Source: Posidoniimonas corsicana (GTDB lineage: Bacteria; Planctomycetota; Planctomycetia; Pirellulales; Lacipirellulaceae). From it: DNA of 64,000 nt. The stretch spans positions 156,390 to 220,389 of the forward strand of contig NZ_SIHJ01000004.1 of assembly GCF_007859765.1 (NCBI RefSeq), written 5' to 3'. Made by a program: the position numbers and the translations under genes. This document shows positions 45,101 to 53,678 of the stretch, piece by piece (the stretch's first letter is position 1; each line of letters begins with the position of its first letter). Below the pieces are notes generated by a model. It had not been told where the DNA came from and searched no databases. It saw nothing but the letters and a program-made list of their open reading frames with translations.

Positions 45101-48100
45101 TGCGGATCGATGGTGATCGTGAACGACTGACCGGTAGTCTTTGTGGCCGCAAGGGCGCCGCCATCGAGTTCGCCGTCCATCACCTCGTACGTGACTGTGA
45201 CAGGGCCGGTCCCCTCACCGCGATCGTTGTGGGTGAAGGTCAGCTTATTGTCGGCGATTTCAGCCTGTGTGATCGGGAGCGCAGATCCCGTAAACGGAAC
45301 GCCGTTGACCGACAGCACGCCGATGTCGGGCGTGACACCGGTGATCATGATGGTAAGTTCGTCGGCGGGGGTTTCCTCATCGGTGTAGGTAAAGTCCGTG
45401 ATACTCACGGGAGTGCCGACGGTGTCGACCTCTTCGGGGACGCTGACCGTTCCAGGGCCATCGCCATCGGACGGGGCGTCGTTCACCCGGGCGATATTGA
45501 CCGTAAAGGTGAGGTTCGGAATCAGGTCGTCGCCCTGGCCGTTTGTGACGGCGAACTCAAGGATCGCCACATCGCTGCCCGGCGTTGCGTCCACACCCAG
45601 CGAGTAGATCTGGATGCCGGTGTGCAGGTTGGACGGGCCGCTGGCGTCGGTGTCGTTAATGTCCTGCTGGGTGAAGCTGGTGATTCCAACCGGGGTGCCG
45701 GCGATGCGGTTTCGGATCTCGACCAGATCATCGCCGTTGCTGTTGTCGGCTCGCTTGATCGAAACCAGCGTGTACGTAATGTCGGCGGGGTCGATCTCGG
45801 GGTCGGCGTCGGTCACGTTGAGGACCGATGTCGTGATGTAGTTCTCGTCGGCGTTGTGGGAGCCTTCGAGGATGCTCAGCCCCTCGTTCGCCTCAATCAC
45901 CAGTGGATCGTTCTCCGCGATCACGTCGATCATGACCGACAATGGGGCGGAGTCCACGATTCCATCGTTGACTACGAATTCGACCGTCCGTTGCGCGGTG
46001 CTCGGGGCGTCGGTGGTGTTCTCGAACTTGACTGAGCTGAGGAACGACTGGTACTCGGCGGCCGTGGCGGCGCCGGTCAGGATGATTTCCGTGCCGGTGT
46101 CCGTGATGTTGTCCATAACGGTGAAGCCGGCCGGCAGCATCATCTCGTCAAAGCTGAGCACGTCACCCGGCGTCGGGGCGGTCAGGGTGACCGTGGCGTA
46201 GGCCATCATCACCGACGGGCCATCGCCGTCGGTAACGGTTATGTTGGGGATCAGCGCGACCGCCGGGTCGTTCTCTGTGTAGGTGATCGTCGCTGGCGGC
46301 ATCATGTCGTCGGTGTCGAGCACCGGCGCGTCGTTTACCGGTGTGATGTCAACCGTTACGGGCAGCACGTTCGAGGCGCTGTCGCTGGACCCCCCATCAT
46401 CGACCTGGATGGTGATCGACCGGGAGGCCTGCATGTTGATGTTGTCGGTCGGGTCGGTCGAGGTGCTGCGGTAGGTGATCGAAGCGATCGTCGCTTCAAA
46501 GTCGGCCAGGTCGGCAGGACCGATTAGTTTCAGCACTCCGCTCGTGCCGTCGTCCGAGGCGTCGACTGTGACGCTGCCAGTCGGGGTGACCTCCAGCAGG
46601 TCGCCCGCTAGGAAGTCGGTGATGGTGATGGTCGCCGAGGCAAGCTGCAAGTTGTCGACATCCGAGAGCGAGATGCCGCCTGCCAGCAGGACGCCTGGGT
46701 TGTCTCCTTCGGTGTATGCCACCATGAGAGGCCCGGCTGGGGTGACTTCTGGGGCGTCATTGATCGGCGTCACCGTGACGTTGATCGTGCCGCTCTGGTC
46801 GGGCAGGGCCCCGTCCGCGACATCAAACGAGAATGAAGTTGAGCCGCCCTGGCTCGCGTCCTTGATGGCGACGTTGCCGCTTAGCAGTTGCAGGTAGGTG
46901 AACGTATCGTTCAAGCCGAGCGGGGTGCCGTTCAGCAGCAGCGAGGCGTCAGTCGGGAGCGATGTGATCTCAATCTCAATATCCGCGGGCACTCGGTCCG
47001 GGTCGACGATTGAGAGTTGCGCACTCGTCAGCGTGAACGTGGACTCCTCGTCCATCGTGAAGTCATTGGTGGATAGCTGCAGCGCGTCGTCCACCGGATC
47101 AATTGAGATGTCGACCGTAGTGTCGACCGTGTTGTCGCCGTCGAAGACGGTGAGCGTCAAGGTTGCGTCGGTGTCATCGTTCAAAACGCTGGTGTACGAG
47201 ATGTCGCCCGCGACCAGAGCCGCCTGCAGGTCGGTCGGAGAGCCGGAGAGCACCAGCATGCCAGTGCCATCGCCACTGTCGACGGTGACGCCAGCCGGCG
47301 TTCCAGTGACGTTGAGGGCGCCGGAGTCGACTTCTAGGGTCAGCGTGACGATGGCGGTGTCGGCGTCGGTGACAACGAACGCGGCGTCAGCAATCGGCGT
47401 CTGGACATCTTCGTCGACGCTGATCGAGGCCGGGCCCGCCACCACCGGTGGGTCGTTGATTTCGTTGATGTCGATCGTAGCCACGTCGGTCGCGATGGTC
47501 CCGCCGTCGTTGTCATCGACACTGATTGTCAGCGTGTCGGCTGGTGTGTTGGCAGCGCTGGTGTAGAGCACGTCGCCTGATTCCCAGGCGGCAACAATGT
47601 CGCCAATCGATCCAACGAGCACCAACGACGTCGGAGTGCTGGCGGCATCGGCTACCAGGGCGCTTGTGCCTGACAACGCGATCGTTCCACTACCGACTGC
47701 AAAAGTGACAGTGACGGGGGCGGAATCGGGGTCCACGATGCCGAAGCCCATGCCAATAAGCGGCGTCTCAACGGCTTCTTCCACTTCCAAGCCGGTCGGC
47801 GCGCTGACTTCAGGATTGTCATTTACCGGCGATACCGAGACGCTGAACGTTGCGGTGAAACTGGCTGCGCTGCCGTCGGTGACCGTGAAAACGAATGAGT
47901 CGCTGGTGGTCTCGTCGCCATTGTGGGTGTAAGTGAGCTTGCCGGCGTTGATGTCGGCCTGAGTGAACGTGTCCATCAAGCCCAGTGGGCCGACTCCGGC
48001 CAGAGTCAGCGTGCCGGCCGGAATCGAGTCAACCGTGTAGGTCAGCGTGTCGCCGATGTCGGGGTCGCTGTATTCGAGGTGCAGAGCTTTGGTGATGACG

Positions 48101-50313
48101 GCCGATCCGCCTTCGATGACGGAGAGCGGCTGGTTGCGGACCTTGAACAGTGGGTCGTTCACGCCGGTGACGTCGACCGTTACGCTGGCGGTGTTGCTGG
48201 CGATACCGTCGCTGAGGGTGTAGTCGAAAGTGATCGAGCCCGAGGCGCCAGCCGCCAAGGTGTTGAGACTGGCGGAAGTCGAGGGATCGAGGGTGAAGTC
48301 CCCGTTCTCCCACACCAGCAGCGTGGCGCCGCTAGCCAGGGCAACGGGCGTTCCCATGGGATTGGCGACGTCATCAATTGGGACGCCCTCCACCTCGGAG
48401 ACCGTTAGGGTGTCGGACTCGGCGCCATCGGCCGGGGCGTCTGGATCAGAGTCAATCCCATTGCCGTTGTCGGCGAGCAGGTTGCCGCCGACGGTGGTGT
48501 CTTCGTCGGTGGCAAAGGAGTCATCCTTGGGTACCGGGGCGTCGTTGACCGGAGTTACGGTAAGCAGGAACTCGCCGTTGGTAGTCGAGTTCGCGTCAGG
48601 GCTTTCCAGGCTCGAGGGGTCGGAGCCGTCAACGTCACCGCTGTCACGGACGATGAACGTGAAAAGGCCGGAATTCCCCTCCCGACCGTCGTGGTACACG
48701 AACACGCGCTGCAGGCCGGAGGCGTTGTTCAGGTTTTGCTGAGTGAAATAGGTCTGGTCAAATCCGCCGCCCGCGGGGCCGATGGTGGTGCCGTCGACCA
48801 ACTCGAGCGAGATACCCGGCGAGAGGCTGGTGATCTCGTAGACGATGTTCTCGGGGGTGCTATCGTCTTCGGCGTCGGTATACGTAAGATCGCTTGAACG
48901 GATCCAGCGGAAGCCGCCCTCGTCAATGGTCTTACCGAGATTGATATCCTCGGTTGGCGCGTCGTTGACGGGGGTGATTTCAATTTCAAACGTGAGCGAA
49001 GCCGAATCGACGCCACCGTTTGCGGTGCCGCCATCGTCTTGCACGGTCACCGTCACGGTGGCCGTGCCCACGGCGTCGAGCGCCGGGGTGTAGGTCAGCT
49101 TCCCGCTGGCGTCGATGGCGGGCTGCATCGAGAAGAGCGAGTTATTGTTGTTGGTAACCGTGGTCGTGAGCAGGTTCTGCCCTGCTTCGATGGGGTCGAA
49201 GCCGGTCAAGAAGTTCTCGACTTCTTGCAGGCCAGAATCCTCCGCTGCCGACTGGTCACCCGCCAGCGCAAAGGTCGGCGCGTCGTTCACAGGTGCGATC
49301 GCGACCTTGACAGTCCCCGACAGGCCGTTGGTAGTGGTGAACGAGAAGGTGGCCGTATCGGGGCCTTCAATTGCGGAGTTAGGCGTGTAGGTAATTGCGG
49401 GGCCGGTTGCCTGGACGGTGCCCTTTGTGTCGCCGGCAGTGACGCTTGTCACATTCGATCCGTCAACCGTAAGCGTAAACGGGGTATCCTCGAGGACAAC
49501 AATCTCGTAGGCAGTCGTCGATACGGCCAAGGACTCCATCGGGCTGCTGTCGTCGAAGAAAGTTGCGCCGCTAGTGGTGGCGCTGAGCGTGAAGCCGCTG
49601 ATTCCTACGTCTTCAGCAGCGCTGTCAACGATGGTTCCACTGGCAGAGATTATCGTGTCGGCCGAGCCGTCACCGATTAGCTGCAGACCGTCGAGGCTCG
49701 CCGAGCCAGCGAGCGAGATGTTCTCTGCGTAAGTTCCGTCGGTGACAAAGATTCGGTCAAATGTCAGGCCGTTGTTATCGACGGCGTCTGCTGCCGCAGC
49801 GGCGATGGCTGCGCCGATCGAGGTGAACGTGTCGACGTTATACTCAGCAGTCGCCGGTGCGCTGGAATCCGTGTGGGTGACGTTGACAATGTCGCCAGTA
49901 GTAAGGTCGCCTGAGAGGTCGGTGTCAGTTGCGACATCTGCGAACGTGAAGTTCCCTACCACCAGGTCAGCTGCAAGGGGGACGCGCTCTTCCAGTGGCT
50001 GGAAGAACCGCATGCTGCCAACCCGATGCCGCGCTCCGACGGACGCCCGGCGCCGGAAGGTGGGGGGGGCTAGCGCGTCGGAGAACATACTCAGCACTGC
50101 TGCCCACAGCGCTGAAAAACGCGTCATGTTGACCGGTACGAATCGCGTCGGGAACGCCTTGCGCCACCGCTGGATCCGAGACTCCCGCTTCCGCTGCATC
50201 GCATACACGCGGACTTGCGAACGCTGGCTGATGCGTTCGGCTTTCGTCCGGGCGCGGGCGGCACGGCGAGCGGGGCGGTTGGCGAACAGCGACCGAGAGG
50301 TGCGGCGATGCAT
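42157..50313 (-). CDS. Giant cadherin-like repeat surface protein with dockerin-like C-terminus
   Basis: This 2718-residue protein is the largest in the window. The first 90 residues are very basic and are followed by FFQPLEERVPLAADL, the planctomycete export/anchoring motif of giant surface proteins. Then come about sixteen tandem Ig/cadherin-like repeats, each closed by a variant of ITPVNDAP, VSPVNDNP or LTDVNEAP. A PKD domain follows (YTWNFGDGTVFTSGN), then an SbsA-type Ig-like segment, a dockerin-like region (GDANRSSQVSPTDLGF, DVNGSGTVTGTDVNDIRL) and a Pro/Ala/Glu-rich acidic end. Such proteins are thought to mediate adhesion or sheath formation. Because of its long basic leader the true start could be downstream; ATG 50313 is the first in frame with a plausible spacer. 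Confidence 0.85.
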   Translation of the reverse strand: MHRRTSRSLFANRPARRAARARTKAERISQRSQVRVYAMQRKRESRIQRWRKAFPTRFVPVNMTRFSALWAAVLSMFSDALAPPTFRRRASVGARHRVGSMRFFQPLEERVPLAADLVVGNFTFADVATDTDLSGDLTTGDIVNVTHTDSSAPATAEYNVDTFTSIGAAIAAAAADAVDNNGLTFDRIFVTDGTYAENISLAGSASLDGLQLIGDGSADTIISASGTIVDSAAEDVGISGFTLSATTSGATFFDDSSPMESLAVSTTAYEIVVLEDTPFTLTVDGSNVTSVTAGDTKGTVQATGPAITYTPNSAIEGPDTATFSFTTTNGLSGTVKVAIAPVNDAPTFALAGDQSAAEDSGLQEVENFLTGFDPIEAGQNLLTTTVTNNNNSLFSMQPAIDASGKLTYTPALDAVGTATVTVTVQDDGGTANGGVDSASLTFEIEITPVNDAPTEDINLGKTIDEGGFRWIRSSDLTYTDAEDDSTPENIVYEITSLSPGISLELVDGTTIGPAGGGFDQTYFTQQNLNNASGLQRVFVYHDGREGNSGLFTFIVRDSGDVDGSDPSSLESPDANSTTNGEFLLTVTPVNDAPVPKDDSFATDEDTTVGGNLLADNGNGIDSDPDAPADGAESDTLTVSEVEGVPIDDVANPMGTPVALASGATLLVWENGDFTLDPSTSASLNTLAAGASGSITFDYTLSDGIASNTASVTVDVTGVNDPLFKVRNQPLSVIEGGSAVITKALHLEYSDPDIGDTLTYTVDSIPAGTLTLAGVGPLGLMDTFTQADINAGKLTYTHNGDETTSDSFVFTVTDGSAASFTATFSVSVSPVNDNPEVSAPTGLEVEEAVETPLIGMGFGIVDPDSAPVTVTFAVGSGTIALSGTSALVADAASTPTSLVLVGSIGDIVAAWESGDVLYTSAANTPADTLTISVDDNDGGTIATDVATIDINEINDPPVVAGPASISVDEDVQTPIADAAFVVTDADTAIVTLTLEVDSGALNVTGTPAGVTVDSGDGTGMLVLSGSPTDLQAALVAGDISYTSVLNDDTDATLTLTVFDGDNTVDTTVDISIDPVDDALQLSTNDFTMDEESTFTLTSAQLSIVDPDRVPADIEIEITSLPTDASLLLNGTPLGLNDTFTYLQLLSGNVAIKDASQGGSTSFSFDVADGALPDQSGTINVTVTPINDAPEVTPAGPLMVAYTEGDNPGVLLAGGISLSDVDNLQLASATITITDFLAGDLLEVTPTGSVTVDASDDGTSGVLKLIGPADLADFEATIASITYRSTSTDPTDNINMQASRSITIQVDDGGSSDSASNVLPVTVDITPVNDAPVLDTDDMMPPATITYTENDPAVALIPNITVTDGDGPSVMMAYATVTLTAPTPGDVLSFDEMMLPAGFTVMDNITDTGTEIILTGAATAAEYQSFLSSVKFENTTDAPSTAQRTVEFVVNDGIVDSAPLSVMIDVIAENDPLVIEANEGLSILEGSHNADENYITTSVLNVTDADPEIDPADITYTLVSIKRADNSNGDDLVEIRNRIAGTPVGITSFTQQDINDTDASGPSNLHTGIQIYSLGVDATPGSDVAILEFAVTNGQGDDLIPNLTFTVNIARVNDAPSDGDGPGTVSVPEEVDTVGTPVSITDFTYTDEETPADELTIMITGVTPDIGVLSVNGVPFTGSALPITQAEIADNKLTFTHNDRGEGTGPVTVTYEVMDGELDGGALAATKTTGQSFTITIDPQNDSPIATDNEYSVTQSGTVSENLLTDDTGDGVDADPEGVGFVITEANGAAFVDGATISLTSGANVTLNADGSFTYDPAGAFDYLDDGATATDSFTYRIEDTSADNLSHPTISLATVTIAITGENDAPNVDPDQVLQFPEGVAPVSVVGLVTATDPDDSGTIVDFDIVGGDAGFEIDSTGQITTTADFDFEMSASPYTVLVSAKDDQGDWGPGIEVTLNLTDVNEAPTLMAPASINTLSEETAGTITGITVGDQDAGDTLTLTLDVDAGSLAVSGTPTGVTVSVGGATLTLTGSAADLQALLDASNGSVEYTGNIDVLMDILTVDLQDAAGLTAATEMVDLVLANVNDAPVADADPYEITVDKDSSFVLHVLESAMPAFGGEANLSSDADGDTISLTGVSATATGALVTADIGDLGSGGGTITYTANGSTGTDTFQYFLSDGTATTVVTVNVTVQDLEPVANDDDFIVTEGDTLVEFDVFADNGHGPDISGKTGQPSFVEVAGVPFTPGMVVILSGGTLTHVADGLFTYISDGNADPEILAETFTYTITDGTTAVPDNISDPATVTISVTDVPDIDPVISGFTVDSGTPGTEDVPMTFTVSASDGDAMADLEYTWNFGDGTVFTSGNATESHTYSDKGIYNVTVTVSDRGDSASATLVGVEVIDVTPPEIASVRVASLDWSSSFIDEVDATMGLGYSVADGEASLPWVNLDVIHVTFSEEVQKVGGGTITADDIQLIGVNSSPSIASFTYDNTTFTATITLFDPIGADKLLVYVDGADVQDDAGNAVNDGGSDSDSLQVNIVPGDANRSSQVSPTDLGFANGKKLLAVGDAGYSIYADVNGSGTVTGTDVNDIRLRQFSSLPTGSPMPPAPAPAAAPALTASPISDPINSEEVAGPAENEAPAPVLFVLSSSLPAGPAAGPAVLAEAEVSAYQDQSLLLYLDEVGSSAGDAETVAIGEDTEENETEEERDEAIGQLFGSAF

Positions 50314-50335
50314 GGTGTAGGCGTCCTAAGTGATC

Positions 50336-50566
50336 TTAAGTGAGCTGTAGATGAAGTGATCGCGGTTCTTGCACGGCGGCCCTGGTTTCGCGGGGCCAAC
50401 TTAGGGCGCCCAGTGCTCCAAGAGCTTCGGAGTAGGTTTCGACAAGACAACCGATGAGATCGCCACGTTGCAGTTGCCACGCATCCTTGCGTGTGAGGAA
50501 CTGCGGCTGCTCGTCCCGCGATACAGGAGCTTTACTTGTGGAGGTAGGGAGGGTGTTTCGCGTCAT
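50336..50566 (-). CDS. Small hypothetical protein upstream of the giant surface protein
   Basis: This possible 76-residue protein starts MTRNTLPTSTSKAP and contains FLTRKDAWQLQRGDLIGCLVETYSEAL, a helical stretch. It ends 22 bases before the start of the 2718-residue gene on the same strand, as an operon partner would. I recognise no family, the ribosome site is unclear, and composition alone does not prove coding. Confidence 0.35.
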   Translation of the reverse strand: MTRNTLPTSTSKAPVSRDEQPQFLTRKDAWQLQRGDLIGCLVETYSEALGALGALSWPRETRAAVQEPRSLHLQLT

Positions 50567-50808
50567 GCGGCTCGCTCGCTCGCGGCCCAATCCCGCGGGC
50601 TTGGGTAGTTCGAGCGGAACACTTGGAGCCGCAAACTCACGCTAAACCGTATCGATTGGGCAAGCAATTAGCATTTTGTTTACACCCAAGCCGAGGAAGC
50701 GATACGCCGCGCGCAGCAATCGCAGAATCCTGCTGAAGCAGAGATGGTTTGCGGACCCAGGCCACGTCGACCGCTGGCCGCGAACGTGGGCGCGTAATCC
50801 TTGCGCCG

Positions 50809-51111
50809 TTAAACCCGGTCTAGGTTTCTCAGGGTTCGAAACACCTGCACGAGGAGCGACACTCGGTCGTTAACCTTGAGAGATTCGAAAACACGGTGCA
50901 GGTGGGCGCGGACAGTGGGCGTTGAGATGCCCAGCGCGTGCGCGATCGCTTGATCGCTCTTGCCGGAGATTATCCGTGCGACGATGTCGGCCTGCCGCTC
51001 GCTTAGCGAAAGCTCTGCGCAGACGAGTTCCCACTCAGCGAGGTCAAATAGATCAGAGCTCGCGATGGGATGCTCGTCTTGCTGCTTGCTTCTTGCGCCG
51101 CTCTCTTCCAT
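50809..51111 (-). CDS. Small LuxR-type HTH regulator
   Basis: This 100-residue protein is almost only a LuxR/FixJ-type helix-turn-helix: LSERQADIVARIISGKSDQAIAHALGIS, then TPTVRAHLHRVFESLKVNDRVSLLVQVF. It lacks a receiver or ligand domain, with only about 30 N-terminal residues of mixed charge. The gene is upstream of the giant surface protein on the same strand and may control it. Such stand-alone LuxR proteins occur beside giant adhesin genes in planctomycetes, but the target here is inferred. Confidence 0.85.
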   Translation of the reverse strand: MEESGARSKQQDEHPIASSDLFDLAEWELVCAELSLSERQADIVARIISGKSDQAIAHALGISTPTVRAHLHRVFESLKVNDRVSLLVQVFRTLRNLDRV

Positions 51112-51913
51112 CGACTCTGCCCTCTAAGTTGTATCGATTGATCTGTACGGCCATCGCGCCTTACCTATGGCCGATTCAAGTGGGCCTTGTGGTGAAGGAA
51201 TCTGAGAGGCTTTGGGCCGAAGACGAGACGCCAGATCAGGTGAAAATCAAGGATGGGGGGTCGCGTTGGTGAGTCGCTTGCGAGGGGACGCGGTAGGTGC
51301 GGCTCTCCGTTCCACACTTGAGCCTATACGATTGGCCGCATGCATTCAATTAAGAAACGATGAATTGAAGAAGGAAGCTAGACTTTACCTGATTCTTGCA
51401 ACCTCTCGCTCAACCCACAGGGGGAATGACTGGCGCAGGCGCCACTGGTGGGCGAGAGTAGGGGCCAGGGGTGCCAGAGTCGCACAGGGCTGCCGGATCA
51501 GGCCGGTGGGAGTGCGAATCGCCTGAAAACCGGCGGGAGAAACGACGTGTGTCGTTAGCGGAGAAAGGGGTGGCTGAGGGGTCTCGAACCCCCGACCTTC
51601 GGAATCACAAGCTCCGATCCGCCGTCTTGCTAAGCGTTTTTTCTGCCTCTACTTACGCTGATCCAAAACCGCTGACTGACACAGATTTGATACATTTCTG
51701 ACACAGATTTGAACCACTTGGGAGCCGGAAAGCAAGCTTCGTATCCGCACAGGACGATGAAACCTGTGCAGGTTAGGGGGGCTCGACTGTGACCGAGGTT
51801 GTGACAACCTCAGCGATTTCAAGCCCGATGAGCGTTAGGCTGAAAACCTCGCAGCATACGAGTTGGTACACTGACCAGCCTATAGCCAAGTTAGCCCCAC
51901 CGGGGAGGTCGAA
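51112..51913. other. 802-base region: host intergenic sequence, left att site, island end
   Basis: I see no convincing gene in this stretch. Bases 51112-51567 are host sequence with a small AACGAC/GTCGTT hairpin at 51541-51556 that would follow the tRNA-His in the uninterrupted chromosome. Bases 51568-51610 are the left att copy. From 51611 the element begins, with two direct repeats CTGACACAGATTTGA (51676-51690 and 51698-51712) and a segment ACCACTTGGGAGCC (51713-51726) that recurs near the right end. Confidence 0.6.
51568..51610. repeat. attL: left 43-bp copy of the tRNA-His 3' half
   Basis: This stretch is identical over 43 bases to 61635-61677, the part of tRNA-His(GTG) from the anticodon loop through the 3' end. 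It lacks the 5' half of the tRNA and so is not a functional gene. It marks the left boundary of the integrated element; crossover near the anticodon loop is typical for tyrosine integrases. Confidence 0.9.
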
Positions 51914-52459
51914 GTGTCGCTACCGAATTTCCGCTATCACCCTGATCCCGTCGCCACGGGCAATGTCGTTGAATCCGAGGCAGAATGCGTTTGCTGTGGG
52001 ACGGCCAGAGGCTTCATTTATACCGGCCCAGTGTATGCAATTGAGGAATACGACTGTTGTATATGTCCGTGGTGCATCTCAGATGGTTCGGCTCACGAGA
52101 AACTCGATGCGAGCTTCACCGACGAAAACGGTATCGGTGGGGGTGGCATGTGGGATGAGGTATCCGAAGAACTGGTCGAAGAAGTCGCCTACCGCACCCC
52201 TGGGTTCTCCGGATGGCAGCAAGAACAATGGTGGACACATTGCGAAGACGCAGGCCAGTTCTTGGGACGTGCGGGACGCAAAGAGTTGGAATCGCTTGGG
52301 CCTGACGCCATTGCTGCGATTCAAGATTCGACCGGCTTGAATGATGGGCCAGAATGGCAGCAATTCTTCAACGCATTGGACAAGGACGGTTCCCCAACTG
52401 CTTACGTCTTCCGTTGCCCAAAATGCAATGCCGTAGGTGGCTATCAAGACTGCGACTGA
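51914..52459 (+). CDS. cbrC: CbrC family protein (UPF0167)
   Basis: This 181-residue protein matches the CbrC/UPF0167 family closely: FRYHPDPVATGNVVES at the start, CVCCGTARGFIYTGPVYA, CICPWCISDGSAHEK and the terminal CPKCNAVGGYQDCD. Two CxxC pairs probably bind zinc. The family was linked to colicin E2 tolerance in E. coli and is often regulated by CreB, but its biochemical role is unknown. The start is GTG 51914, preceded by GGGGAGG. It sits as the first gene of the element at the left end, a usual place for cargo genes, so a role in bacteriocin or phage tolerance is worth considering. Confidence 0.88.
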   Translation: MSLPNFRYHPDPVATGNVVESEAECVCCGTARGFIYTGPVYAIEEYDCCICPWCISDGSAHEKLDASFTDENGIGGGGMWDEVSEELVEEVAYRTPGFSGWQQEQWWTHCEDAGQFLGRAGRKELESLGPDAIAAIQDSTGLNDGPEWQQFFNALDKDGSPTAYVFRCPKCNAVGGYQDCD

Positions 52460-52979
52460 GTGGAGCTAACCACCGGCTGCAGTTGACCGGCGACGCCCGC
52501 GCTGTGACGTTGTCGTCGGTTTGGAGCCTACTCCCCGCGGGCGGCCGGCAACAGAGCGGAGAGACGTTCGGCGGCCGTCACTAAACTAACAGCGGATTGC
52601 CCAATCTCGGCGACTTGGTGCCCAGTTCTTCGACGCGTCGGCGTGAAACTCCTACGCACTCTTCAGCAGGCTCTCTGCGGTTGACCGCTTCCAATCGATT
52701 GGACAGTACTCAGTGGTTTTGATTGCTTCCCCAAAAGTCGGGGGGAGCGACCCGTGAAATCAAAAAGTCGGGGCCCGAAGGGCGAGAAAACCGAATCGCA
52801 GCCTTTTATTTTTTAGAGGTACTATCTCTAAGCTCTCAATGAGGGACTACTAGAGGTAGCTATTGAGCGTTGTCTCTTCTCAGTTCTTCTTCTCTCTAAG
52901 GGAAGGTAGTCACCAGTACCGGTACTTGACTAGTCACGTTCTGGAACCGGACTAAGTGACTAGACACTTCCGGACGATT
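52460..52979. other. 520-base repeat-rich non-coding segment of the element
   Basis: No gene is seen. The right half is A+T-rich and full of short repeats: AAAAGTCGGGG twice (52733-52743, 52763-52773; period 30), TAGAGGTA twice (52814-52821, 52851-52858), TTAGAG/CTCTAA arms (52813-52831), CTCAAT/ATTGAG arms (52835-52867), a 12-base palindrome AGTACCGGTACT (52915-52926), and CTAGTCAC/GTGACTAG arms (52930-52963). It lies just past the 3' end of a recombinase gene and may be a recombination or replication site. Confidence 0.55.
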
Positions 52980-53564
52980 TCAGCAGTGGACGATATCGAA
53001 GACCGTCGACTTTGGCAGACCGTAGATCTTGCCAACGTCACCGAGACTACACCGCCGATACATCGACTTCACCTTCTCCCGTAGCTCTGGGGTGATCTCT
53101 CGCCGGCCCGGTCTGCCGATTCGCTGGCCCGCTTGCTTTCGATCACGGCAAACGAGTTGGCACGTTAGCTCATTAACCTCAGCCTCGGGCATGGTAAGCG
53201 GATGATAGGTCACGAAGTCACAGCCGAAACGTTGCAGCTTGTGCGGCATCCGGCAGAGCCTATGAACGTGCCACGCCACAACAGGGCATTGCATGGCGAC
53301 AGCCATTGCAACAGCGTTGTTGAGTCCGATTCGTTTCGGGCCGACACGCCGGCCGTCGCAGCCCCGATCAATGAACTTGCCCGCAACTTGCAACCCGTGC
53401 GAACTCGCCCACCGATGCATCTCGCCTATCGTTGCATCGGGTGAGTGTCGAACCGACCCGCGATCCGGGCTCGTTCGAGAGTAGAGGACAACGGCCCCGG
53501 ACTCCTTGAAGTTGTACGAGTCGCGGTCAAACAGATTGCCCGCCGTGGCAGTTCCTGGTATCAT
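52980..53564 (-). CDS. Divergent serine-recombinase-like protein
   Basis: This 194-residue protein has a resolvase-type N-terminus (VVLYSRTSPDRGS, with the candidate nucleophile Ser in Y-x-R-x-S) and a C-terminal helix-turn-helix (GRPGRREITPELREKVKSMY...YGLPKSTVFDIV) as in Tn3/Hin-type recombinases. The middle is altered: the usual D-R-L-S-R active-site segment reads HRLCR in VVAWHVHRLCRM, so activity is uncertain. ATG 53564 was chosen; codons upstream give only a TTG start. It may act on the palindromic repeats just downstream of its gene, or be a relic. Confidence 0.7.
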   Translation of the reverse strand: MIPGTATAGNLFDRDSYNFKESGAVVLYSRTSPDRGSVRHSPDATIGEMHRWASSHGLQVAGKFIDRGCDGRRVGPKRIGLNNAVAMAVAMQCPVVAWHVHRLCRMPHKLQRFGCDFVTYHPLTMPEAEVNELTCQLVCRDRKQAGQRIGRPGRREITPELREKVKSMYRRCSLGDVGKIYGLPKSTVFDIVHC

Positions 53565-53612
53565 GTCGGCACGCAAAGACGCTAAGGTAATGGTGGTTTT
53601 TGTGTGTAGTAG

Positions 53613-53671
53613 AACCTGCTGCTAACAGGTTTCGAGCCCCGCGACTGCTCCAACAGTCGCCGGGCTTTTTT
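53613..53671 (+). terminator. Tandem hairpins ending in a Rho-independent terminator, + strand
   Basis: A first hairpin AACCTG/CAGGTT (53613-53631) is followed by a second with arms AGCCC-C-GCGACTG (53635-53647) and CAGTCGC-C-GGGCT (53654-53666), one C/C mismatch, then TTTTT (53667-53671). Both flanking genes are on the minus strand, so no + strand gene explains it. A short + strand RNA starting near 53560 is possible. Confidence 0.75.
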
Positions 53672-53678
53672 CTTGCTC

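Noticed and set aside
50041..50140. Start of the giant protein at an internal Met near the export motif
   Set aside because: Possible, but there is no better ribosome site and long basic leaders occur in giant planctomycete proteins as I recall; the upstream ATG was kept with reduced confidence.
42157..50313. Tandem DNA repeats in the giant gene
   Set aside because: The recurring pattern is at protein level (VNDAP-type domain ends); nucleotide identity between copies is limited.
51212..51526. A + strand gene in the host spacer left of the element
   Set aside because: The translated sequence is Arg-rich, lacks recognisable motifs or a ribosome site, and looks like a chance frame.
51568..51650. 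Second tRNA-His gene
   Set aside because: Only the 3' half is present; after base 51610 the sequence diverges and cannot form the D arm or the 5' acceptor strand.
53580..53671. Complete tRNA-Ser gene in the element
   Set aside because: Only the anticodon arm is convincing. No D arm, T arm or paired acceptor ends can be assembled in correct spacing, so it is reported only as a tRNA-like hairpin.
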